A DNA stretch of 58,976 bases from Gemmiger sp. An120 (GTDB lineage Bacteria; Bacillota; Clostridia; Oscillospirales; Ruminococcaceae): contig NZ_NFLN01000018.1 in assembly GCF_002160955.1 (NCBI RefSeq), forward strand, positions 1 through 58,976, in the 5' to 3' direction. A program made the position numbers and the translations under genes. The notes beneath the pieces were generated by a model, which worked only from the letters and a program-made list of their open reading frames with translations, was not told the origin of the DNA and ran no database searches. Numbering within the stretch: the first letter of the stretch is position 1; every line of letters begins with the position of its first letter. Positions 44,024-53,553 of this stretch are shown here, one piece after another.

Positions 44024-44052
44024 ATAATAGACCACCGGCGCATGAATTGCAA
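44024..44052 (-). promoter_or_regulatory. Promoter of the MATE-exoA operon
   Basis: Minus strand TTGCAA, 17 bp, TATTAT, 44 nt before ATG. Confidence 0.75.
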
Positions 44053-44062
44053 GCACACAGCA

Positions 44063-44100
44063 CGAAAGGACGCGCCCGCCGAAGCAGACGCGTCCTTTCG
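44063..44100. terminator. Hairpin downstream of the MacB-like permease
   Basis: Perfect 12-bp stem (CGAAAGGACGCG) with a 14-nt loop. A purine run (AAAGAAAAGAAAAG) flanks it, giving a pyrimidine-rich tail to a GC stem (44140-44165) on the minus strand, the likely end of the ABC operon. Confidence 0.65.
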
Positions 44101-44186
44101 CAAAGAAAAGAAAAGAAAAGAAGAAAAGGAGCCGACACCGCGCGCCGGCGCCGAAACCAGCCGGCGCACAGGTCGAATCGGAAATA

Positions 44187-45491
44187 TCATTCGTAGCGCA
44201 GCGCCTCGATGGGGTCCATTTTGGCGGCCTTGCCCGCCGGATAGTACCCGAAAAAGACGCCGATGGCCATGGAGAAGCCCACCGCCAGCAGAATGGAGGA
44301 GACTGTGGGCCGGGCCGCGTAGCCCAGCAGATTGGCGCCCGCGGCGCCCAGGCCGATGCCCAGCGCCACACCCAGCACGCCGCCCACCAGGCAGATCACC
44401 ACCGCCTCGGTGACGAACTGCAGCCGGATGGCGCTGCTGCGGGCGCCCAGCGCCTTGCGGGTGCCGATCTCCCGGGTGCGCTCGGTGATGCTGACCAGCA
44501 TGATGTTCATGACCCCGATGCCGCCCACCAGCAGGCTGATGGCGGCAATGGCGCTGATGGCCAGGGTCACGGTGCCCAGCATGCCGGTCATCTCCTCCAG
44601 CATGCTCTCCATGCTGGAAGCCCCCACCGTGTAGCTTTCATTCCGGGTGTAGTAGCTGGCAAAGAATTCCTCGGTCTGCTCCATGAGGGTGCTGGTGTCG
44701 GTGCCGTCGGCGGCGGCCACCGTGAACTGCTGGCAGCCCTCGTCCGCCCCGGCCAGCCGCCTGGCCACTGCCAGCGGCATATACAGGTCGGTGACCGGGT
44801 CGCTGCCGGTCAGGCTGGCCACCGCGTCCTCGCCGTACTCATACACGCCCGCCACATAGAACCGCTGGGTGACGCCGTTCAGGGTGATGGTGAAGCTCTG
44901 CCCCAGCACCGAGTCGTCGGCCGCGCCGAACACGCTCTCGCAGAACAGATCGCTCACCACCGCCAGCGCCCGGTCCCCGTCGGTATCCAGGATGAACCGG
45001 CCCGCCAGCATCTCCACATCGTTGACGGCGGTGTAGTCCGCGTTGACGCCGCTGGCGCTCACCGTCACGCTGGTTTCACCCTGGGTGACGGTGCCGCTGC
45101 CCACCGACTGGGTGCAGGCCACCCCCGCCACCCGGTCGCCGAAGGCTTCCTTGTATTCGGCGATCATCCCGTCGGTGAGCAGGTCCTCTTCCGACGGGGC
45201 GCTGGGGCCGAACATCAGCCCGCCCCCGCCGCTTATCATGGCGGCGCCCCGGCCCATGGAGATCACGGAATATCCGCTGTCTTCATCCTTCTGTTCCAGG
45301 CTGACGGTGATGTTGTTGATGCCGAAGCCGGACAAACTGCTGGTGATGCTGCCGGTGAGGGAATTGCCCACCGTGACAATGGCGATCACCGCGCCGATGC
45401 CGATGATGATGCCCAGCATGGTCAGCAGCGCCCGCAGCTTGCCGGCCCACAGGCTGGCAAAGGCCAGCCGGATGTTATCCCACAAGGCCAT
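44187..45491 (-). CDS. MacB/FtsX-type ABC exporter permease
   Basis: 434 residues: helix 1 (about 18-45, LLTMLGIIIGIGAVIAIVTVG), a long periplasm-facing MacB core (about 50-305), and three C-terminal helices with the FtsX motif GGIGVMNIMLVSITERTREIGTRKALGA (in part). The ATG is chosen because GGGGGG precedes it; an upstream extension lies inside the ATPase gene. It overlaps the ATPase by 17 nt. With the next two genes it makes a tripartite-like mechanotransmission exporter without an outer-membrane part, suited to a monoderm. Confidence 0.92.
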   Translation of the reverse strand: MALWDNIRLAFASLWAGKLRALLTMLGIIIGIGAVIAIVTVGNSLTGSITSSLSGFGINNITVSLEQKDEDSGYSVISMGRGAAMISGGGGLMFGPSAPSEEDLLTDGMIAEYKEAFGDRVAGVACTQSVGSGTVTQGETSVTVSASGVNADYTAVNDVEMLAGRFILDTDGDRALAVVSDLFCESVFGAADDSVLGQSFTITLNGVTQRFYVAGVYEYGEDAVASLTGSDPVTDLYMPLAVARRLAGADEGCQQFTVAAADGTDTSTLMEQTEEFFASYYTRNESYTVGASSMESMLEEMTGMLGTVTLAISAIAAISLLVGGIGVMNIMLVSITERTREIGTRKALGARSSAIRLQFVTEAVVICLVGGVLGVALGIGLGAAGANLLGYAARPTVSSILLAVGFSMAIGVFFGYYPAGKAAKMDPIEALRYE

Positions 45492-46188
45492 GGGGCCGCC
45501 CCCCTTTCCGCTCGGACACAAAGCGCCCGTCCTTCAGGGTCAGGATGCGCTGGCACTCGGCGGCCAGCTCCTGGCTGTGGGTGATCAGCACGATGGTCTT
45601 GCCCTGCTCCTCGTGCAGGCGGTGAAAGATGTCCATGACCATCCGGCTGGTGGCGGAATCCAGCGCGCCGGTGGGCTCGTCGGCCAGCAGGATGGCCGGG
45701 TCGTTGGCCAGGGCGCGGGCGATGGCCACCCGCTGTTTCTGGCCGCCGCTCAGCTCGTTGGGCTGGTGGCGGGCACGCTCGCTCATGCCCATCTCGGCCA
45801 GCAGTTCGGCGGCGCGGCGGGCCCGTTTGCGGGCCGGCAGCCCCGCGTAGAGCATGGGCAGTTCCACGTTTTTCTGGGCGCTGGTACGCCCGATCAGGTT
45901 GAAGGTCTGGAACACAAACCCGATCTTGCGGTTGCGGATATCGGACAGGGCGCTGTCCCGCGCGCTTGTCACGTCCACCCCGTCCAGGATATACTCCCCG
46001 GCGGTGGGCACGTCCAGCGCGCCGATGATGTTCATGAGGGTACTTTTGCCGCTGCCGCTCTCGCCCACGATGGCCACGAACTCGCCGCTTTCCACCGTCA
46101 GGTCGATGCCGTGCAGGATCTCCAGTTCATTGGGGCGGCCCTCAAAATAGCGTTTTACGATGCCGTGCATCTGAATGATCGGGGCCAT
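45475..46188 (-). CDS. ABC transporter ATPase (MacB/LolD type)
   Basis: 237 residues: Walker A GESGSGKSTL, Q loop FVFQTFNLI, signature LSGGQKQRVAIARAL, Walker B ILLADEPTGALDS, and H loop ITHS. It powers the FtsX-like permease. Its start lies 3 nt after the membrane-fusion gene, and its end overlaps the permease gene, so the three are translated together. Confidence 0.96.
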   Translation of the reverse strand: MAPIIQMHGIVKRYFEGRPNELEILHGIDLTVESGEFVAIVGESGSGKSTLMNIIGALDVPTAGEYILDGVDVTSARDSALSDIRNRKIGFVFQTFNLIGRTSAQKNVELPMLYAGLPARKRARRAAELLAEMGMSERARHQPNELSGGQKQRVAIARALANDPAILLADEPTGALDSATSRMVMDIFHRLHEEQGKTIVLITHSQELAAECQRILTLKDGRFVSERKGGRPHGLVG

Positions 46189-46191
46189 GGC

Positions 46192-47841
46192 TCAGCCTCC
46201 CATAACGGGGGCCGCGGCCATACCGCCGCCCATGTCGCCGCCGGCCATGCCGCCTACCTGCACGCTCATGGAGGGCCCGCCGGTCATCTCCCCGCTCATC
46301 TCCTCATCGGTGGGCAGGGTGATCTGGCTGACGGCCTGGGCCGGGTCGGCGGCGGCGCGCACCACCGCGCCCTCGGTCAGATCCTCGCCGCTGACCTCGG
46401 CGTAGTAATCGTTGGTGGCCCCCACCGTCACAGGAACCGGCTCAAAGGTGGGGTCGCCCGCCTCATCGGTGCCGGTCTGCAGGTAGACCACGTCCTGGCC
46501 GCTCTCATCCTGGCCGATGGCGTCCAGCGGCACGGTGAACACATCCTCGGTGGAGGACAGGATGATCTCCACCGACGCGTTGGTGCCGATGCGCAGCGCC
46601 TCGGGGCTGCCGTCCACCAGCACCTCCGCCGCGAACTGGCTGGAGGAGGACCCGCCGCCGGTGGCGGTGGGCGAGATCTGGCTGACGGTGCCGGTAAAGG
46701 TCTCGTCGGTCACGTCGGTGGTGATCCGCACCGGCAGGCCCACCGATACGCTCTCGATGTCATATTCCGGGATGCTGATGCTGATCTTCAGGCTGCCGGT
46801 ATCCTGGATGGTGGCCACGGTGGTTCCGGGCAGGCTGCCCACGATGGCGTCCAGGCTGGTCACCTTGCCGGCGGTCTTGGCCCGCAGGGTGCAGTTCTCC
46901 ACCTGCTCGTACAGCTGCTCCAGCTCATCGCTCTCGCCGCCGTCCGCCAGGTTTTCCGCGGCGGTGTTCACCGCGTCCTGGGCACTGTCGTAGGTTTTCT
47001 GGGCCTGGCTGTAGGCGGTGTTGGCGCTGTTCAGGCTCTGTTCCGCACTGGTGTAGGCCTGCTGCGCCGCGGTGTAGCCCAGGCCGGATTTCATGGTGTT
47101 CAGCTCCGCCTCGGCGGCATCCAGCTTCGCCTTGGCCGCGCTGATCTTGTCGGCCAGGCTCTCCTCCTGGGTCACTGCCGTGCCGTCCTGGGGCTGGCTG
47201 GCCGCCGGGTCGGAAGACGCCGACGGCAGCTGGCCCGGTTCGCTCTCTTTCAGCAGGGCCTGGTACTCCGCCAGGGCCGTGTCGTAGGCGCTCTGGTAGG
47301 CGGCAATTTCATTTACAATGCTGTCGTAGGCACTCTTGGCGCTGTTGTAGCTGCTCTGGGCCCGGCTCTGGCTGGTGTAGGCCTCATCCAGGGCATACTT
47401 GGCCTCGTCCCGGCTGGCCACCGCCTGGTCGTACTGCTTCTGCAGCTGGGCGGTCTGGTCGGCCAGGCTCTCCTTGAGCTTTTCGATCTGGTTTTCCAGT
47501 TCGGAGGTATCCAGCTTGCAGATCACGTCCCCCTCCTGCACCGAGTCGCCCACCGCTACCAGCACTTCCTGGACGGTGTATTTCAGTTCGGTGGTCACGG
47601 TGGACACGTCCGCGCTCTCCACCGTGCCGGTGGCGCTGACCACGTCGTCCAGGCTGCCCCGGCTCAGGGTCACGGTGCGCACGTATTCGACGGTCTGGCC
47701 GGCGGCGGCAGGCCGGGCCCGCAGCTTCCAGACGGCCAGACCCCCCGCCAGCACCACCAGGATCGCCAGCGCGATCAACAGCTTTTTATGACGGCCCGCC
47801 CAGCCGCCCAGACGGCTCAGCCCGGCTTTTACGGTCTGCAT
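46192..47841 (-). CDS. MacA/HlyD-like membrane-fusion protein
   Basis: 549 residues: N-terminal helix (20-42), biotinyl-lipoyl half-motifs (GTVESADVSTVTTELKYTVQEV and later TAGKVTSLDAIVGS, in part), a long coiled coil (about 105-310) and beta-barrel domains (about 330-490). The C-terminus is Gly/Met-rich (MAGGDMGGGMAAAP). It should contact the permease and guide substrate across the wall. The coiled coil is long for a monoderm and contains a Ser/Ala/Pro insert near 200-215. Confidence 0.9.
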   Translation of the reverse strand: MQTVKAGLSRLGGWAGRHKKLLIALAILVVLAGGLAVWKLRARPAAAGQTVEYVRTVTLSRGSLDDVVSATGTVESADVSTVTTELKYTVQEVLVAVGDSVQEGDVICKLDTSELENQIEKLKESLADQTAQLQKQYDQAVASRDEAKYALDEAYTSQSRAQSSYNSAKSAYDSIVNEIAAYQSAYDTALAEYQALLKESEPGQLPSASSDPAASQPQDGTAVTQEESLADKISAAKAKLDAAEAELNTMKSGLGYTAAQQAYTSAEQSLNSANTAYSQAQKTYDSAQDAVNTAAENLADGGESDELEQLYEQVENCTLRAKTAGKVTSLDAIVGSLPGTTVATIQDTGSLKISISIPEYDIESVSVGLPVRITTDVTDETFTGTVSQISPTATGGGSSSSQFAAEVLVDGSPEALRIGTNASVEIILSSTEDVFTVPLDAIGQDESGQDVVYLQTGTDEAGDPTFEPVPVTVGATNDYYAEVSGEDLTEGAVVRAAADPAQAVSQITLPTDEEMSGEMTGGPSMSVQVGGMAGGDMGGGMAAAPVMGG

Positions 47842-48052
47842 GATGAATCCCCCCTCAATTTCCCTCTTTTTTTCTGTAACGCGTATTTGACGGTGTTACT
47901 ATACGCCGTAATTGTGAAATCCGGCGGGCAGAGATGTGAAGTTTCTGTGCAAAGTTGGGATTGTTCCCCACCGGCAGCAGTTGCGGGATCTGCGGAAAGG
48001 TGCTAGTATAACGGTGTGCCATGCTTTATTATGCAAAAGGGAGGGAACAGCG
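47842..48052. other. Divergent intergenic region between the two ABC loci
   Basis: On the minus side a TATAGT -10 (complement near 47901) lacks a clear -35 before the membrane-fusion gene. On the plus side lies a promoter for the ABC-2 locus. No gene. Confidence 0.5.
47981..48009 (+). promoter_or_regulatory. Promoter of the ABC-2/zinc-ribbon operon
   Basis: TTGCGG, 17 bp, TAGTAT, about 45 nt before the ATPase start. Confidence 0.6.
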
Positions 48053-48679
48053 TTGCTGCAGGCGGTGGAACTGTGCAAACGGTATGGGACGCGCACCGTG
48101 CTGGCCGGTGTCAGCTTTGCTGTGCCGCCCGGGGAATGTCTGGGGCTGTGCGGGCCCAACGGTTCGGGCAAGAGCACCCTGCTGCGGCTGCTGGCCCAGA
48201 CCGAAGCCCCCGACAGCGGGCAGGTGCTCTGGCAGGGAAAAAACGTGCGGGGTGACCGGGATTTCCTGCGCCGGAAGCTGGGCTATGTGCCCCAGCAGGA
48301 CGCGCTGCCCCCCGACGCCACCACCGACGAGGTGCTGCGGCTGTGGCGTGGGCTGTGCGGGCTGCGCGGCCCGATGGATGCCCAGCTGCGGCAGCTGCTG
48401 GCGCTGGATGAGCTGCGGGGGCTGCGCTGCGGCGCTTTGAGCGGCGGGATGAGCCGCCGGGTAAGCCTGGCCATGGCCCTGTGCGCCCGGCCCGCCTGCC
48501 TGCTGCTGGACGAGAGTTTTGCCCCGCTGGACGCGGACACCCGCGCCCGGCTGACCGCCTGGCTGCGGCAGGTCTACCTGCCCGGCGGCGGGTGCCTGGT
48601 GCTGTGCAGCCACGACGAGGCCGATCTGGCCGGGCTGTGCGGCGCGCGGCTGCGGCTGGAGAACGGCCGCCCGGTATAA
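48053..48679 (+). CDS. ABC transporter ATPase of an ABC-2 exporter
   Basis: 208 residues from a TTG codon placed 8 nt after GGGAGG; the longer upstream frame has no ribosome site and crosses the promoter. Walker A GPNGSGKSTL, Q loop YVPQQDAL, signature LSGGMSRRVSLAMAL, Walker B LLLDESFAPLD, H loop CSHDEAD. The Walker B glutamate is followed by Ser rather than Pro. It should energise the two ABC-2 permeases encoded 1.7 kb downstream. Confidence 0.9.
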   Translation: MLQAVELCKRYGTRTVLAGVSFAVPPGECLGLCGPNGSGKSTLLRLLAQTEAPDSGQVLWQGKNVRGDRDFLRRKLGYVPQQDALPPDATTDEVLRLWRGLCGLRGPMDAQLRQLLALDELRGLRCGALSGGMSRRVSLAMALCARPACLLLDESFAPLDADTRARLTAWLRQVYLPGGGCLVLCSHDEADLAGLCGARLRLENGRPV

Positions 48680-48749
48680 AGACAACCGGCGCGGATGCGC
48701 CCGGCTGCCATAGAGAAAAGAAGAAAAGACGCAAAAGGAGGATTTTGGT

Positions 48750-50411
48750 ATGATCTGCAAACGATGCGGCACCCCGCTGGAAGAGGGCCAGCGGTTCTGC
48801 ACAAAGTGCGGTACGCCGGTCACCGCTCCGGCGGCGGAACCGGTCTCTGCCGGACCGGCGGACACGGTGCTGATGCCCGGCGTGCGGGGCGCGGACCCGG
48901 AAACCGGGGCGGTAGCTACCCCGGCAGCCCCGGCCACACCGCCCCGCAAACGGCGCACCGGCCTGTGGGTGGGGCTTGCGGCGGCGGCCGTGGTGGTGAT
49001 CCTGCTGCTGGCGCTGGGGGTGCCCGCCCTGCTGCGGGCGATGAACCCGGCGGTGTACCTGTTTGACAGCCTGGTGAACACCGGCACGACACTGGCACAG
49101 GAGCAGGAGACCCTGCAGAAAAACCTGGGGCTGAACCGGGCCATCGAGCAGTCGGTCATCACCCAGTCGGTGCGGCTGGAAGAGCTGCCCGTGGACGGGC
49201 CGGAGGCCGACATGCTGAAAGGGCTGCAGTTTACGGTCCGGAGCCAGAGCGATCTGGAAGCCCGGCGGTCTTGGTTCACCTATACCCTGGATATGGGGGA
49301 TTTCACGGTGCTGCTGATGGATGTGTGGCTGGATGACGAGATGATCGCCTTTGCCTCGCCCCAGCTGACCACAGGCCGATGGTACGGCACCCTCAACGAG
49401 GGCTTTGGCGCCCAGATCAACCGGCTGCTGGGCAGCGAAGCCCTGGACCCGGAGATGGATCTGGCCCCCTATGCCGACAGCTACAACTGGCTGGAAACCG
49501 GCAAGCCGCTGGACCCTGCCACCACCGACGCAATGTGGGAAGCCACCCGCACCCTGCTGGACGAGGTGGAGATCGACCGGGAAAAGGGCATGACGGTGAA
49601 CGCCCAGGGCCAGGACCGGAAGCTGGATCAGGTGACGGTGTCCGCCCCCCGGGAGGCGTTGACCGTATGGGCAAACGCCTGCGCCGACGCCCTGCTGGCC
49701 GACCCCAATGTGGCTGAAGTTCTGAAATCCCTGATGATGAGCGATCCCTCGCTGACGATGGACAGCCTGCGCCAGTCGCTGGACAGCCTGCTGGCCGATC
49801 TGCCCGAAACGCTGAATATGGAGTTTCTGATCCGGGACAAGCAGGTTGTGCGGGTGACCGTGGATCAGGACGGCGGCGTGCTGCAGCTGGAGCTGGGCAT
49901 GGACGGCACCCTGCTGGACGTGCTGGCGCTGCGGGCGCTGGCCGACGACGGCACGGAGGTGACGGTTCTTGAGATGAACGGCGCCCACACCGCCCCGGAC
50001 GGGCATCTGACCACCAGCGGCCGGATAACCCTGTACGGGGAGACCCCGGTTACCTTTACCCTGGATCTGGACAGCAAGAAGGCGGACGAAAACCTGAGCG
50101 CTGAAATGCTGATCGACGACGGCTGGGGCGGCACGATCCGCCTGGCGGCCGCGGGCAGCTGGCTGGCCGATCCGGACGCCCAGACCCTGACGGTGGATCT
50201 GAGCGATCTGTCCATGGAAGCAAACGGCATGGCCCTGCGGCTGAGCACCAGCCTGTCCATCGCCCCCGGTGAGCCTCTGGACGAACTGTCGTACACCCCC
50301 ACCCTGCTCAACGACATGAGCGACATCGAAGTGCAGGAATTTTTGTTCAGTCTGCTGGGTGAGTACAACTCCATGGTCTACGCGCCGCTGACCGGCAGCA
50401 ACATGTGGTGA
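48750..50411 (+). CDS. Zinc-ribbon membrane protein with large extracytoplasmic domain
   Basis: 553 residues. A cytoplasmic zinc ribbon (CKRCGTPLEEGQRFCTKCG, 3-21) leads through an Ala/Pro linker and a basic RKRR stop to one helix (71-94). The remaining 450 residues lie outside and are rich in beta-strand-like alternation (GRITLYGETPVTFTLDLD, and so on), without a family I recognise. AAAAGGAGG precedes ATG. It sits between an ABC ATPase and two ABC-2 permeases, so a substrate-binding or regulatory role for the exporter is plausible. Confidence 0.75.
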   Translation: MICKRCGTPLEEGQRFCTKCGTPVTAPAAEPVSAGPADTVLMPGVRGADPETGAVATPAAPATPPRKRRTGLWVGLAAAAVVVILLLALGVPALLRAMNPAVYLFDSLVNTGTTLAQEQETLQKNLGLNRAIEQSVITQSVRLEELPVDGPEADMLKGLQFTVRSQSDLEARRSWFTYTLDMGDFTVLLMDVWLDDEMIAFASPQLTTGRWYGTLNEGFGAQINRLLGSEALDPEMDLAPYADSYNWLETGKPLDPATTDAMWEATRTLLDEVEIDREKGMTVNAQGQDRKLDQVTVSAPREALTVWANACADALLADPNVAEVLKSLMMSDPSLTMDSLRQSLDSLLADLPETLNMEFLIRDKQVVRVTVDQDGGVLQLELGMDGTLLDVLALRALADDGTEVTVLEMNGAHTAPDGHLTTSGRITLYGETPVTFTLDLDSKKADENLSAEMLIDDGWGGTIRLAAAGSWLADPDAQTLTVDLSDLSMEANGMALRLSTSLSIAPGEPLDELSYTPTLLNDMSDIEVQEFLFSLLGEYNSMVYAPLTGSNMW

Positions 50412-50418
50412 GGACGCT

Positions 50419-51612
50419 ATGCGCGGATTTCTGGCACTGACAGGCTGGATGGTCAAACGGCAGCGCCGCCTGGGGGCGGCGCTGTTTGTGTTGTGCCTGC
50501 TGGCCTGGGGTCTGGCCGCGGGTGCCGGGGCCGCGCTGGCAAGCCGGGACGCAGACGCGCCGGTGCTGACGGTGCTGCTGACCGGCGAGAGCGAAGAAGC
50601 CCAGGCCGAAGCGGAAACCCTGGCCGGGCTGCTGGGCCGGATGGGCGAACTGGCCAGCTGGTGCCGGTTTTCCGCCGCCGGCCCGGACGAGGCCCGGCGT
50701 GCCCTGGCGGCGGGGGAAGCGGCCGGGGTGGTATGGCTGCCGGAGGATTTTCTGGCCAGCATCCTGAACGGGGAGAACCGCTCCCCCACGCTGGAAACCG
50801 CCCCGGGCCTGCCGCTGGAAGGGGCGCTGACCGCCTGGATGGGCCAGACGGCCGCCGCCCTGCTTACCGACAGCCAGGCGGGCATCTACGCGGCGCTGGA
50901 AACCTATGATCAAATTCCCGACCCGCCCCTGACCCGGGACCAGGCGGTGGCCGGGGTGAACCTGGCCTTTGCCCGGGCGGTGCTGGAGCGGGGGCGGATG
51001 TTCCGCACCGAAACGCTGGCCGCCGCCGCGCTGCCCCCGGCGGAGCACTACGCCCTGGGCACGCTGGCCTGCCTGCTGCTGCTCTGCGCGCCGCTGTTCT
51101 GGCCCTGCCTGGGCGGCGGAGAGCAGGCGGCGTTGTGGCAGCGGGCCCGGGCGGTGGGGCTGTCTCCCCTGGCCCCGGCGGGGGCCGGGCTGGTCTGTGC
51201 CTTCGGGCTGTATGTTGTGTTGTTCTTTCTGCCGCTGGCGGTATACAGCCGGGCCCCGCTGGCCTGTCTGGCTCCGGCGGCGCTGGCCGCGCTGACGGCG
51301 GCGGGGTTTGCCGGGCTGTGCTGCGGCCCGGCTGCCAGCCGAAGCCGGGCCGGGGCGCTGGCCCTGGGGCTGGCCGGGGCTTCGGCCCTGGCGGCGGGCT
51401 GCGTGCTGCCGCCGGTGCTGCTGCCCGGCTGGCTGTGGGCGGTGGGCCGCTGGACGCCGCCCGCGCTGCTGCGCACGGTGCTGGCCGTGCCGCTGGGTCA
51501 CCGGGCCCCGACGGCGGAATGGGCCGCGCTGGCCGTATGGGGGCTGGTCCTGTGTGCCGCGGCGCTGGCGCTGGGCGCCCGCCGCGCGGGAAGGAGGACC
51601 GCCCCATGCTGA
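50419..51612 (+). CDS. ABC-2-type permease, first subunit
   Basis: 397 residues with ABC-2 topology: helix 1 (20-40), an extracytoplasmic domain (about 42-205) and five C-terminal helices (210-390), extremely rich in Ala and Leu. It lacks named motifs beyond this architecture. It starts 7 nt after the zinc-ribbon gene and overlaps the second permease by 7 nt. The pair presumably forms a heterodimer. Confidence 0.8.
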   Translation: MRGFLALTGWMVKRQRRLGAALFVLCLLAWGLAAGAGAALASRDADAPVLTVLLTGESEEAQAEAETLAGLLGRMGELASWCRFSAAGPDEARRALAAGEAAGVVWLPEDFLASILNGENRSPTLETAPGLPLEGALTAWMGQTAAALLTDSQAGIYAALETYDQIPDPPLTRDQAVAGVNLAFARAVLERGRMFRTETLAAAALPPAEHYALGTLACLLLLCAPLFWPCLGGGEQAALWQRARAVGLSPLAPAGAGLVCAFGLYVVLFFLPLAVYSRAPLACLAPAALAALTAAGFAGLCCGPAASRSRAGALALGLAGASALAAGCVLPPVLLPGWLWAVGRWTPPALLRTVLAVPLGHRAPTAEWAALAVWGLVLCAAALALGARRAGRRTAPC

Positions 51613-52709
51613 CCGGCTATATTCTCCCCGCGCTGGGGCGGCGGCTGCGCCGATGGCTGCGGCCGGGGGCACTGGCCGGGCTGCTGGCGGTGCCGCTGGC
51701 GTTGTGGGCGCTGGGATTTGTTCCCGGCGCGGCGGGCGGCGACCCGGTGGTGGGCCTGTGCCTGCCCGCGGACACCGGGTTCGGGCAGGCAGTCTGGGCG
51801 CAGCTGGAGACCGCCCCGGTGGAATACCGCCCCTGCACCGAACAGGAGGCCCGGCGGCAGGTGGCGGCCGGGCTGTGGGACTGTGCCTTTGTGCTGACCG
51901 GCACACCGGACGACCCGCAGTTTTTGCAGCTGACCCACCCGGGCAGCCTGCTGGCCGCCCCCGCCCGGGAACAGCTGGCGGCGGCGGTGCTGGGGCAGCG
52001 GTCCGGCGCGCTGGCCGCGGCCTGGCTGGCGGAGGCCAGGCTGATCCCCGCAGACGAGGAATCCCGCTGGGCCGGGCGCCTGACCGGGCAGCTGGCCAAC
52101 CGCTCCCCCATGATCCTGACGGTGGAGGGAGGCGGCAGCCTGGCCAGCCTGGGGGCCGCGGGCTGGGCCGGGGCGCTGGCCCGGCTGGCGCTGGGGATTC
52201 TGGTGACCGCCCGGGCGCTGCTGACCGGCGGCAGCCTGAAAAGCCTGCGGCAGAGCGGCTGGTACCGCCGGGCCCGTCCCCTGGCCGGGAGGGCGGCGCT
52301 GGAAGCCCCGCTGCTGGCGGAAAGCACCCTGTATACCCTGGCCCTCTGCCTGCTGGGGACACTGGCCGCGGCACGGCTGCCCGGCTTTGGCCCGGTGGGG
52401 CGGCAGCTTGCCGGGCTGGGGCCGCTCTGTCTGGCGGTTCCGGCGCTGGCGCTGCTCTGGGCGGCGCTGCCCGCCGGGCCGGACATGGGGGCACTGGCGC
52501 TGCCCTGGCTGGCGGTGGGCTGTGTGCTGCTCTGCCCGGCGCTGCTGGACGTGACCCGCTATGCCCCGGCGCTGACACCGCTCAGCCGGGCGCTGCCGCC
52601 CAGCTGGTACCTGCTTTGGGCGGACGGCACCATGCCGGCGCTGCTGCCGCTGGGGGCAGGGCTGCTCTGGGCCGCGGCCCTGGCGGCGCAAAGGCTGGCA
52701 AAACGATAA
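51606..52709 (+). CDS. ABC-2-type permease, second subunit
   Basis: 367 residues, same architecture as its neighbour: helix 1 (20-40), an outer domain (43-200) and a C-terminal helical bundle. The two permeases look like diverged paralogues. The ATG follows AAGGAGG inside the previous gene. A strong terminator ends the operon. Confidence 0.8.
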   Translation: MLTGYILPALGRRLRRWLRPGALAGLLAVPLALWALGFVPGAAGGDPVVGLCLPADTGFGQAVWAQLETAPVEYRPCTEQEARRQVAAGLWDCAFVLTGTPDDPQFLQLTHPGSLLAAPAREQLAAAVLGQRSGALAAAWLAEARLIPADEESRWAGRLTGQLANRSPMILTVEGGGSLASLGAAGWAGALARLALGILVTARALLTGGSLKSLRQSGWYRRARPLAGRAALEAPLLAESTLYTLALCLLGTLAAARLPGFGPVGRQLAGLGPLCLAVPALALLWAALPAGPDMGALALPWLAVGCVLLCPALLDVTRYAPALTPLSRALPPSWYLLWADGTMPALLPLGAGLLWAAALAAQRLAKR

Positions 52710-52710
52710 A

Positions 52711-52749
52711 AAAACGGGGCGCATCCTGTGATGGGATGCGCCCCGTTTT
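52711..52749. terminator. Bidirectional terminator
   Basis: Perfect 16-bp stem (AAAACGGGGCGCATCC) with a 7-nt loop, between the exporter and the convergent YhfC gene. Confidence 0.92.
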
Positions 52750-52758
52750 GCTGTATTG

Positions 52759-53535
52759 TTATTGGGCAAACGCCTTGCGGCCGGCCAGCGTACCGGCCAG
52801 GCAGGCCGCGCCGATCAGCAGCATCAGGCCTTCGGCGGGCACAGCGCCCACCGTCAGGTTGACCGCCACCACCAGGAAGTTGCCGGCGGTGTGCACGGCC
52901 AGCGCCGCCAGGTAGAACAGCGGCTGGCGCTGCCGCACCGCCCGGAACACCAGCACCGTGTTGAACACGTGCAGGCTCACCGCGCCCAGCCGTTCCACCA
53001 GGGACAGCAGGATGGTCAGCGGGCTTACCGCCGCCAGCTGGCTGATCACCAGGTCAAACTGCGCGCCCAGCGCCTGCTGCATCATCTCGGGGGCAAAGGC
53101 TATTGCCAGGGTGGTGGCCATGCTGCTGATCTGGCTGAGCCCCACCAGCAGGATCACCTCGCACAGGCCGTGGCCCAAACCGAAGCTGATCACATCTTTG
53201 TAGGTAAAACCTTTCCGGTTCAGCAGGCAGGCGCCGCCCAGCCGGGCGGTCTCCTCAAACAGGCCCGCGCTCAAACCGCCCACCAGCAGCAGCTGCAGCC
53301 ACATGTGGGCGGTGGCCCAGTCCACGTAGGGCTGCCACAGGCTCAATACGCTGAGCAGCGGAATGCGCAGCACCAGCTGGCTGACGCCAAAGGCCGCAAA
53401 GCCCAGCGCCAGCGGTTTGCTGCTGACCATCCGGCGCACCAGCAGCACCACCAGCAGCACGATGGGCACCAGAAAGGTGAACACAGCGCCCACACCCAGC
53501 CAGAAGGCCGATCCCAAAAGCGATACACTATCCAT
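52759..53535 (-). CDS. YhfC-family intramembrane metalloprotease-like protein
   Basis: 258 residues, about eight helices. The conserved glutamates and histidines of the family are in GLFEETARLGG and SFGLGHGLCEVILL, with a further His in FLAALAVHTAGNF-type context (YLAALAVHTAGN). YhfC proteins are related to CPBP/PrsW-like intramembrane proteases; none has a firm substrate. It is the last gene of the MerR-YbjQ-YhfC operon, 18 nt behind ybjQ, so it may process a membrane regulator, perhaps the membrane-anchored MerR itself (inference). Confidence 0.82.
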   Translation of the reverse strand: MDSVSLLGSAFWLGVGAVFTFLVPIVLLVVLLVRRMVSSKPLALGFAAFGVSQLVLRIPLLSVLSLWQPYVDWATAHMWLQLLLVGGLSAGLFEETARLGGACLLNRKGFTYKDVISFGLGHGLCEVILLVGLSQISSMATTLAIAFAPEMMQQALGAQFDLVISQLAAVSPLTILLSLVERLGAVSLHVFNTVLVFRAVRQRQPLFYLAALAVHTAGNFLVVAVNLTVGAVPAEGLMLLIGAACLAGTLAGRKAFAQ

Positions 53536-53553
53536 GATCCGGTCCCCCTTTGG

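Noticed and set aside
44100-44136. A purine-rich run (AAAGAAAAGAAAAG) as a binding site or slippery repeat
   Set aside because: It lies in the 3' trailer of the ABC operon and is explained as the pyrimidine tail of a terminator on the minus strand.
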